Shown here piece after piece: positions 38,866 through 50,056 of a stretch of DNA of 64,000 nt; positions within the stretch are counted from its first letter, which is position 1; every line of letters starts with the position of its first letter. The translations under genes were made by a program, and so were the position numbers. This stretch comes from Axinella damicornis (Eukaryota; Porifera; Demospongiae; Axinellida; Axinellidae). The stretch spans positions 3,554,121-3,618,120 of the forward strand of contig OZ007512.1 of the NCBI GenBank assembly GCA_963931865.1, written 5' to 3'. A model generated the notes under the pieces. The model saw only the letters and a list, made by a program, of their open reading frames with translations, had not been told where the DNA came from and searched no databases.

Positions 38866-39175
38866 TTGGGGGGTGGGGAGCATTGGGGGGTGGGGAGCAT
38901 TGGGGGGTGGGGAGCATGGGGGGTGGGGAGCATTGGGGGGTGGGGAGCATTGGGGGGTGGGGAGCATGGGGGGTAGGGAGCGTGGGGGGTGGGGAGCATG
39001 GGGGGGTGGGGAGCATTGGGGGTGGGGGCATAGGGGTGGGAGCATGGGGATGGGTGGTGGGGTGCATGAGAGGGGTGTGCATGGGGATGGGGGGTGGAGT
39101 GCATGGGGATGGGGCATGAGGGTGGGAGTGGGTGGTGGGGTGCATGAGAGGGTGTAGGGATGGGTGATGTAACCC
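38866..39175. repeat. G-rich minisatellite
   Basis: Irregular units of GGGGGGTGGGGAGCATT, about 17 bp, decaying to the right. Runs of four or more G on one strand make G-quadruplex formation plausible. The edges contain CCCTAA-like pieces (38820-38840 and 39170-39205). Confidence 0.85.
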
Positions 39176-40051
39176 TAAAGTTCACCCTATCCCTAACTGC
39201 TAACCCTGGCAATTTATTTCCAACCAGTCGCAATTAATTTTGTGCGCCCTCAGTAATCGTGCAGACACAGAAACCACAGTAAGAGACATCAATAGTCTAT
39301 AAATATGTTCTGCGCATGAAGAAAGCATGATTCCTGCATGACAACAATAAATATTAATGTAAGGCTTTTATTCTTCACAGATTATTACCTGCTTCTGGCA
39401 TGAAACCTGGTCCTCTTCCCTTTGAGCCCTTTTAAACCATTAATTTGTTTCCCTTTTTAATTGCTGACAATACCTCCTTGGAAATCCAGGGAAGGTTTCA
39501 TCTTTTGGTTAGTCTAGACTTGGAGATGCATTCTTCCAGGCATGCGCAGCATAGCCTAGTCTCGGTCCCAGACCCAACCAACCCCATGCAGCACGGAACG
39601 CTTTTAGTGTACTGGAAGCGATACACGCGCTGGATAAACGGTCTGGGAACAAGACCAAGTATCACCCTTCCCACCTGGCCCTCGTCTGGTTTACATTTAG
39701 TTCTCCGCTGCAGGTTGTTGTCTCAGGGTGAGCTCGATCCCACTGTGGTCAAAGTTTGTTGATTGGAGGAAGCACTTCAGTAGTAGAGGATACGAGGGCA
39801 GGTCAAAGAGGAATTCCCACTTGGGCCAGTGTGAGTTGGCTTTGGAACAAACTGTGCTGGCCCAGCCATGTCTGACACCTGGGGAGTATCCACCCCCGGT
39901 GGGAGTGGAACACCTAAAATATGAACTGAAAATTGCAGCAGTATGGTATCTAGAACCATGCACTGCAGCTGCCGATAAAATTAACAGGATTAACGTACTG
40001 GGATGCATGCAGGACAGCAATTGCAATTATTCTGCATGAATGTCATATTTT
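39176..40051. other. Intergenic sequence with a weak hairpin and an unassigned open frame
   Basis: About 39555-39660 has TAGTCTCGGTCCCAGACC and GGTCTGGGAACAAGACCA as inverted ends. About 39700-40030 is open on both strands without a recognised domain; splice support is lacking. Confidence 0.4.
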
Positions 40052-40412
40052 AGGAACCATCAGCAGATTCGGCACAAGTAGATCTATTTAGCCAAGTGAT
40101 CATCACACCCTTACTACAGGAATACAAGTGAAAAACAAAAACCACAGACCCTCAGCCTAAACAAAATATGTGCAATCATGAAGTCAATGGCACACGCAAG
40201 CTGCATGAGTATTGTCCTGAGATAACTGTCATAATATAGTTTTATAATCTGTCCACTTTTGAAGTGACTGCGAGCTCATGCTGCAGAGTAGGCTCATTAC
40301 ACTCCGACAGAAGTGCTCTCTCCAGCGCCAGCCCCTCCCTCTGGTAGATTATAGTGTAGTCAAGCTGACAATGGAATGGAGTCTGGGAATGAGGTTGCAT
40401 ACTCTAGCTGCC
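40052..40412 (-). pseudogene. Decayed SAM-exon copy, right arm of an inverted duplication
   Basis: It is the reverse complement of 36713-37072 with few differences (CAGCAGATTCGGCACAAG to CCCAGACTCCATTCCA). It carries the same partial SAM reading on the minus strand. The arms are about 3 kb apart. Confidence 0.75.
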
Positions 40413-40580
40413 AGTACTAGTGGCTAGAGACAGGAATAAAAAAATTGGACAACTTTGAACCTAACGGTTAATTGCGCTAGCCGCATTGCGCGCGCAATGC
40501 CTCAACAGTTTCTGTGCATATCAGCATCTGCAAAGTTCACTAATTTTTTTTTATTCCTGTCTCTAGCCGCTAGTCTAGCC
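40413..40580. repeat. Short inverted repeat
   Basis: About 40425-40447 (GGCTAGAGACAGGAATAAAA) pairs with about 40546-40570 (TTTTATTCCTGTCTCTAGCC). The interior of about 100 bp is CG-rich. It may be a foldback element; no clear target duplication was found. Confidence 0.65.
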
Positions 40581-40993
40581 ACCACAGCTAGTACACAACC
40601 TCGTACCCAGACTCTATTCCATCTTCCCGGGTGGGATAATAATGAGGGGTGGGGCTGGGGTGGGCGCATGAGGGGGGTAGGGCTGCGTCCATGTGTACAT
40701 GGTGGTGGGGTTTGCATGGAGTGTGGTGATTTGCAGGAAGTGCTGATAACAATTATTGCTGGTTGCAGGTATTGTAAGATGGCACCAATTCGTGAATTCG
40801 TCAACGAAGTTTGTTGTTGTGAATGGAAAAAGTTATGATCAAAATTATTTCTACAGTGGAGGTGGAGGAATGGTTTGCAATGTACTCGATGCACAAATAT
40901 GGTCATATCAAGCACGAACAACTCTGCTTAGCTAGGTCCAGGCATAAATCTTTTATAAACTTGACAATAATATCAGAACAGTTGAAGCAGGCA
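40581..40993. other. 3' flank of the first receptor copy
   Basis: 40845-40993 matches 45205-45287 downstream of the second receptor copy (GTGGAGGAATGGTTTGCAAT, GAACAGTTGAAG), so it is probably the shared 3' UTR of the minus-strand genes. Confidence 0.5.
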
Positions 40994-43329
40994 TTACAGA
41001 GGTAAAGGATTTTCATCTTCAGTGTCACTGCTTTGAATCGTGACATTTGTTGACTGTTGTTCTTCAGATGACTGTGATGTTTCACCGTACTCATCGATCA
41101 CTGCTCTCTGATGCCTTCTCTTCACATACCATCCCAGTGCGGACAGTGGGAGTGACGGCAGCAGGGAGAGCACGATTCCCGTGATTCCAGTCTAAACTTG
41201 CACTTGTGCAACCAGCATCAGCTCATAAAGTGCTATCACCAAAACGATAAGTCCTACAGCTGAAATTATCATAGTAAAATGCACTACCATACATCCACAG
41301 TGTCTTATATTGCAGTAACACTTTCTCCTCCTTGGCTTTTGACACTGATACATCAGGTAGGCAACAACGAGTGTAAGACCAACTGGCATCATTGCCAACA
41401 TTGCCCAACAGAGAAAAGTTATTTGTGGGTGGATCAACAGTAGAACGCAGAGGGGAATAGCACTCATGGTGAATATTTGTAGGAGTATCAGAATATTCCA
41501 CAATGCAAGAACATGAATTGTTTGATGCAGACAGAAACAACGCCTTCTGCCGTATCGCCTGCCAATGACGTGATGTCGTGTTGCATGAACGGATACAACT
41601 AGTTCTGCAAACACTGCAATTGGGATGATGGTAATCTTGGACATTAGAGTGAAGACTTCATCTTTGTATAATCTCATGTCTGACGGAAGTGAGCAGTTGT
41701 GTCCAGAAAGCTCTACAATACAGGATGTAATAAATGGTTGGTTGTGAAAATGATGGTAGAGTGAGTTTTCAGTGTATACGACATTGCATAGGAAAGCGAT
41801 GAGTGCTGCAGCCCAGTACAAGCATGCCGTGAAGTGTCGACCTGAAGCTACAGCTCTTACTCTGGGGTAGTACCAGGACAATGACTTTGCAAGGGCAATT
41901 GGCGTGAGAATGTTTAAGAAAGCAAAAGCACATAGCAGTGAAATACGACAGTAGTGAGCCTTCATGTCTTCAACATGCAATCTTGTTGCGTATCGGCTAT
42001 AGCTGATGGACACGTATCCTCTGTCATAGTCGTCAGCTCGTCTAAGGACATGGACATATGACTTCGCCTGCAGTAAGAGAGTTCCATTATGTAATAAACG
42101 TCTTCATGAATTGAGACAGCTATTAGCCTCATTCCCAAGCCTTCTACACTCCCAGTTTAACAGTTGAGGGAGAAATTTTTGCACACTGTAAGCAATTCTT
42201 GCATACTGTAAGCAATTTTTGCATACTGTAAGCAATTCTTGCATACTGTAAGCAATTCTTGCATACTGTAAGCAATTCTTTCATACTGTAAGCAATTCTT
42301 GCATACTGTAAGCAATTCTTTCATACTGTAAGCAATTCTTGCATACTGTAAGCAATTCTTGCATACTGTAAGCAATTGTTGCATACTGTAAGCAATTCTT
42401 GCATACTGTAAGCAATTTTTGCATACTGTAAGCAATTTTTGCATACTGTAAGCAATTCTTGCATACTGTAAGCAATCATAAACTGGAGGCATACAAGGTC
42501 TGAGAGTGAGACCACTAGCCACATTCTACCTGTACAAAAAGGAAAGCCATCATCTATCATTACTAACACAGGTAGCTACAGGGCTCTATAATTCAGTTAG
42601 CCACGTTGTAGCTATAATGCAAGCCACTGTGGTACAAGCTAGTTAGATTAGACGATGCATGTCTTTTCGTGGTTTGTCAAAAATCCTATACTCCGGAGGT
42701 TGTTTATCTGTACCACTTGACTGTGCTTCTTGGACTGCCTCTCACAGTATCTATTATAGCAATCAATTGAGGCCATAGTGTTGCTAGCTATAGTTAAATT
42801 GTAACTACATTGTTCACATACAAAACGCACCCAGGTGAGTAGTTCTATCAACCCTTCTAGCAGGTCATCCTCAGTTATGCCAGAAGGAAGTGAGTCGATG
42901 TGAAGTTGAATTGGTAAGTGGTAGTGAGGTGAGTTGTTCAGGAGGTAAATATATGCACTAATAACATTGTCTAGTGCTATCAACTGGTCGATTGAAATGA
43001 GGAAGGCCAGAGCTGAGCTGCTCCATTGGAACTGTTGCCAGTATGAGAAGTTGTTTGATGCACCAGAGAAACTGGAATGCTTGTCGCAGTGACCTGGCAT
43101 CGCACCACCTACTGTGAGACACACACGTATCACAACCGAGGTCGGAGGAAACCATTGTAAGGGAAAGAACACTTTTGCATCAAGTACAGTGCTTGACTGT
43201 TTCCTAATAAGGCATCTTCTAGCTTCTGATGAACAACTTGTTGAGCAGTGCGGTTTGTAGCTGCTACAGTTAACAAACTTAGGAAGACACTAGCATAGAG
43301 CATCTTTGTTGCCATAGTGATGATTGAAT
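40994..43329 (-). pseudogene. Seven-helix membrane protein, copy 1, with a frameshift and a nonsense codon
   Basis: Two minus-strand exons are inferred. Exon 1 runs from 43329 (after CTCTGCAG) to about 42714, with ATG at 43315 and a signal peptide (MATKMLYASVFLSLLTVAA). After LYLMQK one base is missing near 43172 relative to copy 2 (AAGTGTTC versus AAGGTGTTC), which shifts the frame. The shifted frame then stays open to about 42714 and includes an extra Cys-containing segment not seen in copy 2. Exon 2 starts at 42067 (after TTACTGCAG) and encodes six helices; GAG is TAG at 41192-41194 (VAQVQV then stop), just before helix 7. Beyond it the frame is intact for 65 codons to a natural TAA at 40994-40996. 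The family was not recognised; the topology is receptor-like. Confidence 0.75.
42178..42475. repeat. 20-bp minisatellite in the intron of receptor copy 1
   Basis: The unit is GCATACTGTAAGCAATTCTT, about 15 copies with variation at one or two positions (TTCTT, TTTTT, TTGTT). It lies between exon 1 and exon 2. The homologous intron of copy 2 lacks it. Confidence 0.95.
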
Positions 43330-45287
43330 CCTGCAGAGGTAAATTAAAACTTTCTCTCAGTAAGACCTTGCATGATTAATCAGGCATCTAGCTATTATAT
43401 ATAACGTTAGCCTGACTCAAGAAGCCTTTGAAGGAGCTCTAGGACAATTTGCAGGAACTTGCTGGCGGAGCAAATGGAAAGGCTCTCTTATCTTGCAATA
43501 TTCACTCCACCCAAAACTTTCATCTTGGCAATATGAAGAGAGCTGAGCTAAATAGATAGGTTTTAGTTCAGGGCACCTATAATACAAGGGATTGTATAAT
43601 TATAGTCACTTTACGAACATATTGAAGTCTCTATTTTATACTTCTGCAGCTAGCTACAATATGTGCAGAATGAGAGGAAAACATAATAAACTACCAGTCG
43701 GTTAAGTTTTGAATGGAACAGTTCACTCGATCCTCACAACTGCAATCAGGAAACACAGAGTTAGCTACGGAACTGAAAGTACATAGACTGCACACTAGGT
43801 AGGTACATACTCAAACCTTAACGTCTGATGAGCACAGCAACAATTCAAGCCTTGCACTTTTGTTTTTCAATGCAAGTACTTAGCTATGCTATTCTCTTTA
43901 CAAAATGAATTCACTCGTTTGTTTAGAGCGTCACATAATGTTTTTGTACCGATATGGCCTCTGTTGTTGAAGTCTTGGATCATGTTATACAAACAAGAGC
44001 CATTTTCGTAATGATACGCATGCATATTAAAACTAACTGCTCTCTGAGTTCCCAACTAAGTAGAAGCTGAATATAGACTGAATGTTCCCATGCCCCTTCC
44101 TAACACTCTAACCTGTAAATTGGTGAAGGGAGACCTGTGCAGGAGACTAGCTATTATAGTTTTGAGTTGCAATAATTAAAATTTGATTAACATGGTACGC
44201 AATAATTAAAATTTGATTAACATGGTACATAATTACCATGGTATGATATAATGAAGTGAAACCTGAACGTCTGATGTGCACAGCAACAGTTCAAATTAGC
44301 CCTGCACTCATGGTTTTCATGTACCTATGCTATTCTCCTTACAAAATGAATTTCACTTGTTTAATTGGAGCGTCACATAATGTATAATTATGGCAACTGT
44401 TGTTGAAGTCTTGGGTCATGTTGTACAAACAAATGTTTTTAAAAATCCATATTCGTAATGACATCAGCTTTCTAAGTAGGTATACGAGTAGTTGAATATA
44501 GACCGAATGTTAGAACCTTGTTCTCATGATCCTTCCTCACACTATAGCCGAATGTTAGAACCTTGTTCCCATGATCCTTCCTGACACTATATATAACCTG
44601 TGAATTTTTACTTCCATTCAGATTTGACATCATAGCTAAGTTAATATAATAAATCTGTCCAGAGCTGTGAATTCTGACAATCTTATTCATAATGAAACCG
44701 AGAGTGTATATAGCTGTGTAGAACAAATATAGTTGAGCTGTGCAAGATATACATACTTTTACTAAGAATGGTCAAGAATGTTTGTTGCTTCAGTAAGTGA
44801 TCAAATACTGTCGGTGAGAATTGCTGTTATAGGTACCATTGTATACCATTCGCTGGGATCCTAACAATAAAGGTATAATGGCATTTAGGTTTAGCAACTG
44901 AAATGCACCCTTAATATTATTGTGTGGTGACATAATCAGCATGGCTGCAGGAGTGTCATATCTTAATGACTAGCATTACATAAATTGCTATGTTCAGTTA
45001 CCAAATGGTACCACACTGTAGCAATGATGCTTCAGATTTGCATAATACTATTAAAAAAAGACTAAAAGGACCAGTTGCATACTCTTTGGATATGTCATGC
45101 ATAGATTTGTAAATGTCTGTATTGTTTGTGGTAACCATCACTGCATGCATTAAAATAAAATTTGCTGTTGTGATAATTGTAAGGAAAAAGGTATAATCAA
45201 GCTACAGTGGAGGGTGATGTGGAGGAATGGTTTGCAATGTGCTCGATGTACAATTGTGGGGTTCATCTGGAACAGTTGAAGTAGGTA
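43330..45287. other. Spacer between receptor copies, with repeated fragments
   Basis: About 43815-44060 and 44260-44440 are diverged direct repeats (ACGTCTGATG(A/T)GCACAGCAACA, GAGCGTCACATAATGT, GTTGTTGAAGTCTTG), with a third short piece near 47785. The first has a minus-strand open frame of 62 residues that could be an old exon. A 30-bp tandem pair (AATAATTAAAATTTGATTAA) is at 44168-44228, and a 47-bp tandem pair at about 44502-44590. Confidence 0.5.
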
Positions 45288-47000
45288 TTACAGAAGCAAA
45301 AGCTTTTCATCTTCAGTGTCACTGCTTTGAATCGTGACATTTGCTGACTGTTGTTCTTCAGATGACTGTGATGTTTCACTGCACTCATTGATCACTGCTC
45401 TCTGAGTCTGATACCTTCTCTTCACATACCATCCCAGTGCGGACAGTGGGAGTGACGGCAGAAGGGAGAGCACGATTCCCATGATTCCAGTCTCAACTTG
45501 TACTTGTGCAACCAGCATCTGCTCATAAAGCCATAACAGGCTGAAAATAAGTCCCATGGTTGAAATAATCACAGTGAAGTGTGCAAATATACTTCCACAG
45601 TGTCTTATATTCCTCCTTGGACTCTGACACTGATACATCAGGTAGGCAACAATAGCTGTCAAGCCAACTAGTACCATTATCAACAATACCAAGCAGAGAA
45701 AAGTTACTTGTGGGTGGGTCAACAGTAGGACGCAGAGGGGAATGGCGCTCATGGTGATAATCTGTAGGACTATCAGAATGTTCCACAATCCAATAACATG
45801 AACAGTTTCAAGCAGGCAGTGTTTCCAGAAATAATGTCTCCTGCCAACAATAATATGATGTCTCACCGTGAGAATGGAAACAACTAGTTCCACAAACACC
45901 GCAATTGGGATGATGGTAACTTTGGCCACTAGTGTGAGAATTTCGTCTTTAAATAAGCTTGTGTCTGACGGGATTGAGCATTTGCGTTTTGAAAGCTCTA
46001 TGATACAGGATGTAATTGCTGGATGGTTGTGGAAGTGATTGCACAGTGAAGCTGCAGTGTATACAACGTTGCATAGGAAAGTGATGAGTGCTGCAGCCCA
46101 GTACAAGCATGCCGTGAAGTGTCGACCTGAAGCTACAGCTCTTACTCTGGGGTAGTACCAGGACAATGACTTTGCAAGGACAATTGGCGTGAGGATGTTC
46201 AAGAAAGCAAAGGCACAGAGTAGAGCAACACGACAGTAGTGAACATTCCTATCTTCAACATGCAACCCTGTTGCAAACATGCCATAGCTTATGGACACAT
46301 ATCCCTGTCATCATCATCAGCTTGTCTTTGGACACGGGCATACGACTTTGCCTGCACATTGATGTAATAAGAGAGTGCATTATGTACACGTAGCATGAAC
46401 TGAGACTGTTACTACGTTGTACAATAGGACAGCTGTCATCTATTCTCATAAATGACACACGTCATGGCATTATGCTGCAGCTACTGAACATACCCAGGTG
46501 AGGAGTTGTATTAACCCTTCTAACAGGTCATCCTCAGAAATGTCCGAAGGAAGTGAGTCAATATGAAGTTGAATTGGTAAGATGGTGTGAGGTGAGACAC
46601 TCGAACGGTAAATAGTTGTGCTGATAACATTGTCCAGTACTACCAACTGATCAAATGAAATAAGGAAGACTAAAGCAGAGCTGCTCCACTGAAACTTTTG
46701 CCTATATGAGAAGTTGTTCGATGCACTAGAGAAGGAGGAATGCCAACCACAATGCTCTGGAAGTGCACCGCCTACTGTGACACACATAAATATTCCAACT
46801 AAATTCGGAGGCAATCCTTGTAGGGGAAAGAACACCTTCTGCATCAAGTACAGGGTTGTGCTATCCGCTAGTAGAGCATCTTGCAGCTTCTGATGAACAA
46901 TCTGTTGTCTGGTGTTGTTTCTGCATTGCGTAAGTGGGGTAACTGCAGCTGCAGTCAACAAAGTCAGGAGGACATAAAACATTTTTGTTGCCATAGTAAC
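45288..47000 (-). CDS. Seven-helix membrane protein with extracellular N-terminal domain, copy 2
   Basis: Exon 1 runs 47000-46494: ATG at 46994, a signal peptide (MATKMFYVLLTLLTAAAV), then about 145 extracellular residues with a Cys-containing segment (CVTVGGALPEHCGWH). It ends TGG|GTATGT in phase 0. Exon 2 starts near 46351 and ends at TAA 45288. It encodes seven hydrophobic helices, the last being ETGIMGIVLSLLPSLPLSALGW, and a Ser/Thr/Glu-rich cytoplasmic tail (SQSSEEQQSANVTIQSSDTE) that could be phosphorylated. Relative to copy 1 one base is missing in GACAGGGATATG (copy 1 GACAGAGGATAC) near 46308. Splicing at the expected acceptor (46351) would therefore hit a stop. The same deletion leaves a new CAG|GGATATG acceptor that would restore phase. 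The frame from 46298 onward is intact. Family unknown. Confidence 0.7.
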
Positions 47001-48103
47001 CTGCATGGAAGAACAAATATTTTGCAGCTAAATTATGATCCATACTATAGCGACTCCCGTATCTGGATTGCTTCACATGCCAACTGATTAGGGCAACTGC
47101 AACGGTCAGGATGATTACTAGAGTTCTACTTGGTCTCAAGTGTGTTTACAATGCCAGATGGATCAAGGATTTCCTGGATAGGTGGAACCTAGACCCTGGA
47201 TAGGTGGAACCTAGACCCTGGACCTTAAAGTAGCTCTGAAGTATTTTTTATGAAATTAGGTATTTCGTTGGTAACTGAATACAATCGGTGTCACTAATGT
47301 CCATGAGAATTTAGCCAAATTAACAAACTGAATCAAACTTGACATATTCAGCATGAGTGAATGATGGGACCAGGAAAGTTCGGTAATACCTTTTACATCG
47401 CATACGTGACTGTATTATACAATATTTGGGGTGAGGTTATATACTGAACTGTTTTATGCTATCATCCCTTCCTTGTTTCTTAACTTTTTTCCCTTCTTCT
47501 GCAATCTTTATATTTCCAGGTACATATTTCTATGATATTGCTCTTATGTTTATGACTTTATATACATCCCCTCGTGTTGGGCACTGTGTACTGATGCAGC
47601 ACTGACTGCCTTGCTATAGTGAACTCAATCAAATGGGGCTGCAGGCAATATGGCAATACTTAGCCATCACTTCAGTTTGAATGGCACAGTGGAAGTGAAA
47701 GTTGGAATACTGTAGCCATTGGTAACAGGAATGCATACAGCATGTAGGCACACAAAGCATCTATATAGCTATCTTCACATTCAAACCTGAAGATCTGATG
47801 TGCACAGCAACAACTCAGTTGAAGCAACACTCACGGAGTTTTCAGCTCTTTAGAAATGAATTTCACTTCTCTGAAGTTATTATAGTTTTGGTACCAATTG
47901 CTTACACCATAAACAGGTGGGCTCCCCACACTTTCCACTGCATAAGCTTTTTCCTTTTATGGTGCAACTTATGAAACAATAATTATATCAGTTTATAATA
48001 ATATGATGATCTGAACCAAATCACTTAATAAATAAGCATTTTATGTGGGATAAACAATATTTAGGATAGTTGTTGTATTCTCAGTGCAAATCTGAAGTGG
48101 TCA
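47001..48103. other. 5' flank of receptor copy 2, no gene seen
   Basis: ATATTTGTTCTTCCATGCAG on the minus strand precedes exon 1, so a non-coding leader exon probably lies to the right, but it was not located. A tandem pair of GGATAGGTGGAACCTAGACC is at about 47177-47221. Confidence 0.45.
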
Positions 48104-48107
48104 TTAA

Positions 48108-48200
48108 GGTAGCATATACCCCTTTACGCTAGATTACCTTTAACCATCGGGGGAACCCGACAGTTAAAGGTAACCTAACGTAAAGGGGGTATGTGCTACC
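48108..48200. mobile_element. Foldback MITE, 93 bp, flanked by TTAA
   Basis: The ends are GGTAGCATATACCCCTTTACG and its near-complement GTAAAGGGGGTATGTGCTACC, flanked on both sides by TTAA (48104-48107 and 48201-48204). TTAA duplication is the hallmark of piggyBac-type transposition; the assignment rests on that alone. Confidence 0.75.
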
Positions 48201-48563
48201 TTAATACAACATAGGTATGTATCATTGGGAAGTACATTGTAACTGAGTTGAATGACTATGTGTAGGTTATTGCACTCAGGTAGGTTCAGGTTTCTTACAG
48301 CTGTTTTAGGGTCCCGACGGATGCCAAATACACGTATATCATCACCGAGGGCGAAGCCCAAGGTGCAGCCTGAAGGTATAGCTAAGAGACATGCCAGAGT
48401 GCAATAACTGGCTTAGACTATGGGTCCTCAACTTTATTTTGAAGAAGTGATTTATTGCACTGTTGAGACGTTATTAAATTTAAAGATCAAAGAATAATAG
48501 GTATTGTATTTGTATTTGCAGTGATAATGATATGCCATACGTACTTTATAGCAGGGTGCATTT

Positions 48564-48637
48564 TAGCATCATTCCCAGGCGCTCTGCACGGGGAGAAGAG
48601 CTCCTCCTCCTATGCTGAGCAGCTGGGAATGAGGCTA
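48564..48637. mobile_element. TAGCCTCG-family foldback MITE, 74 bp
   Basis: The ends are TAGCATCATTCCCAG and CTGGGAATGAGGCTA. Exact 9-bp target duplications GGTGCATTT lie at 48555-48563 and 48638-48646. The next element begins 15 bp after it. Confidence 0.85.
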
Positions 48638-48652
48638 GGTGCATTTCAGTGG

Positions 48653-48758
48653 TAGCCTCGTTCCCAGTCCCACGCCCAGCTTTCCGTCGCTGCTTAGTAC
48701 GGTAATTACCGTACTAAGCAGCGACGGAAAGCTGGGCGTGGGACTGGGAACGAGGCTA
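48653..48758. mobile_element. Perfect 106-bp palindrome, TAGCCTCG-family element
   Basis: Two 53-bp arms are exact reverse complements with no spacer (centre ACGGTAATTACCGT). The ends are TAGCCTCGTTCCCAG and CTGGGAACGAGGCTA. Exact target duplications TTTCAGTGG lie at 48644-48652 and 48759-48767. No mismatch was found in the arms, so the insertion is probably very young. Confidence 0.95.
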
Positions 48759-48904
48759 TTTCAGTGGCAGGTTTACATATGAAAGTGCTATAGCTAAGAC
48801 TGCCTTGAATTGAGTAAGAATTATCGCCCACAATGCATTTGTCTGAAGTATTTACTTCTCCTGTTCAAAGAGCAATGTATTCAACAATGACCAGAATTGG
48901 GGAA

Positions 48905-48936
<32 letters not shown>
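48905..48936. repeat. Poly(G) tract
   Basis: An uninterrupted run of about 30 G follows GGGGAAGG. No gene was identified in the surrounding 48770-49040. Confidence 0.9.
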
Positions 48937-48937
<1 letters not shown>

Positions 48938-49189
48938 GGTGAGAGATTCACTCTACATCAAAATATTCACGTGCAGCTGAAGAGAGCACCTATTTTGTAC
49001 AAGGCTATAATAAACAAGCGGATATATTATCAGGAGCCACATCTCAATCCCTTGCACAGTTGCAATTCCATTCTTGAGCTGAACTCATAGTTTGTTCAAT
49101 ATTCATCTCAACAAAAGCACAACATACACACACACTCGTTCCACTGCAAACTCTCTGTGAGGAGAAGTCCAAGTCCCTCTGCTCTATCC

Positions 49190-49320
49190 TGCCCAGCAGG
49201 TCGTCCTCCCCAGGAATGTCACTGCCAGTCTGAGCGTCGTCCTCCCCAGGAATGTCACTGCCAGTCTGAGCGTCGTCCTCCCCAGGAATGTCACTGCCAG
49301 TCTGAGCGTTGGCCAGATAC
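49190..49320 (-). repeat. 36-bp triplication, possibly coding on the minus strand
   Basis: The 36-bp unit (containing CCCCAGGAATGTCACTGCC) occurs three times. Its length is a multiple of 3, and on the minus strand it reads AQTGSDIPGEDD three times, followed by LLGRIEQRDLDFSSQR. The acidic unit in a frame open for 102 codons (49044-49352) makes an exon plausible. Splice ends could not be fixed, and no domain is recognised. Confidence 0.4.
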
Positions 49321-49352
49321 TTTCGGACATTTTGGGAAACGCTTCCCTGCAC

Positions 49353-50056
49353 TGGCCTGCAGCACTTTTGCTTGTTTCTGGAGGAGCAGTGCTGTTATAG
49401 GAAGTGCTCTGTGGCCCCTCTGAATGCACGTGTGAGTGAGTGTGTGTGTGCATGTGTGGGTGGTGTGCGTGCGGATGGTTTAGGAGGAGGTTGGATTTGC
49501 CTGGGATGTATTCAGAATGACCTGGAGACAAGGCTGAAATGGTAGGTTGGATTTGCCTGGGATGTATTCAGAATGACCTGGAGACAAGGTTGAAATGGTT
49601 TAGGAGGAGGTTGGATTTGCCTGGAATGTATTCGGAATGGCCTACATAATGCTTTTTTTCTACAATCTCTACAGATGTGAGTTTCATGTGTTATAAACAT
49701 ATGTACTAGTCATGGTTCCATACTATACTGGATTGGAATGGGGGATGTTGCTTGCCTTTGTGTGGGCCTGCCCCCCAGAATTTGACACCACCTGAGATCG
49801 TTTTTGCATGCAATCTTGGGATGCAACTTACCACCAAACCTATAGTCAGTGTGTCTCACTGTCTCAACGTCCTCAAGTGCTGTTTGGGGAAGTGCGAGTC
49901 AGCCATGACTGCACATGGCTGCTTACTACGTCGACAGCTGCTGGGGTCTCAGGACTGACTTGGTCATTTTACTGCTGCCTAGCTGCTACTGGCAGGGCGG
50001 GCATTTTGACCGTCAGGCGGGGCCTGTGCCCTGCTAGGCCCTGCCGTAGATACACC
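49353..50056. other. No gene recognised; 56-bp tandem repeats
   Basis: About 49477-49645 holds three imperfect copies of a unit containing GGTTGGATTTGCCTGG and GAATGACCTGGAGACAAGG. 49700-50056 has no recognisable gene. Confidence 0.5.

Noticed and set aside
38820..39205. Telomere-like CCCTAA pieces
   Set aside because: Only a few isolated, imperfect units around a G-rich repeat; not an interstitial telomere array.
38773..39233. Pro/His-rich minus-strand frames and Gly-rich plus-strand frames
   Set aside because: They are translations of the G-rich minisatellite.
39697..40039. Overlapping open frames on both strands, each about 100 residues
   Set aside because: No recognised domain, no splice signals that fit, and neither strand is favoured.
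42157..42569. Regular 20-bp repeats that could look like a CRISPR array
   Set aside because: Units are directly adjacent with no unique spacers, the locus is an intron of an animal-type gene, and no cas genes exist.
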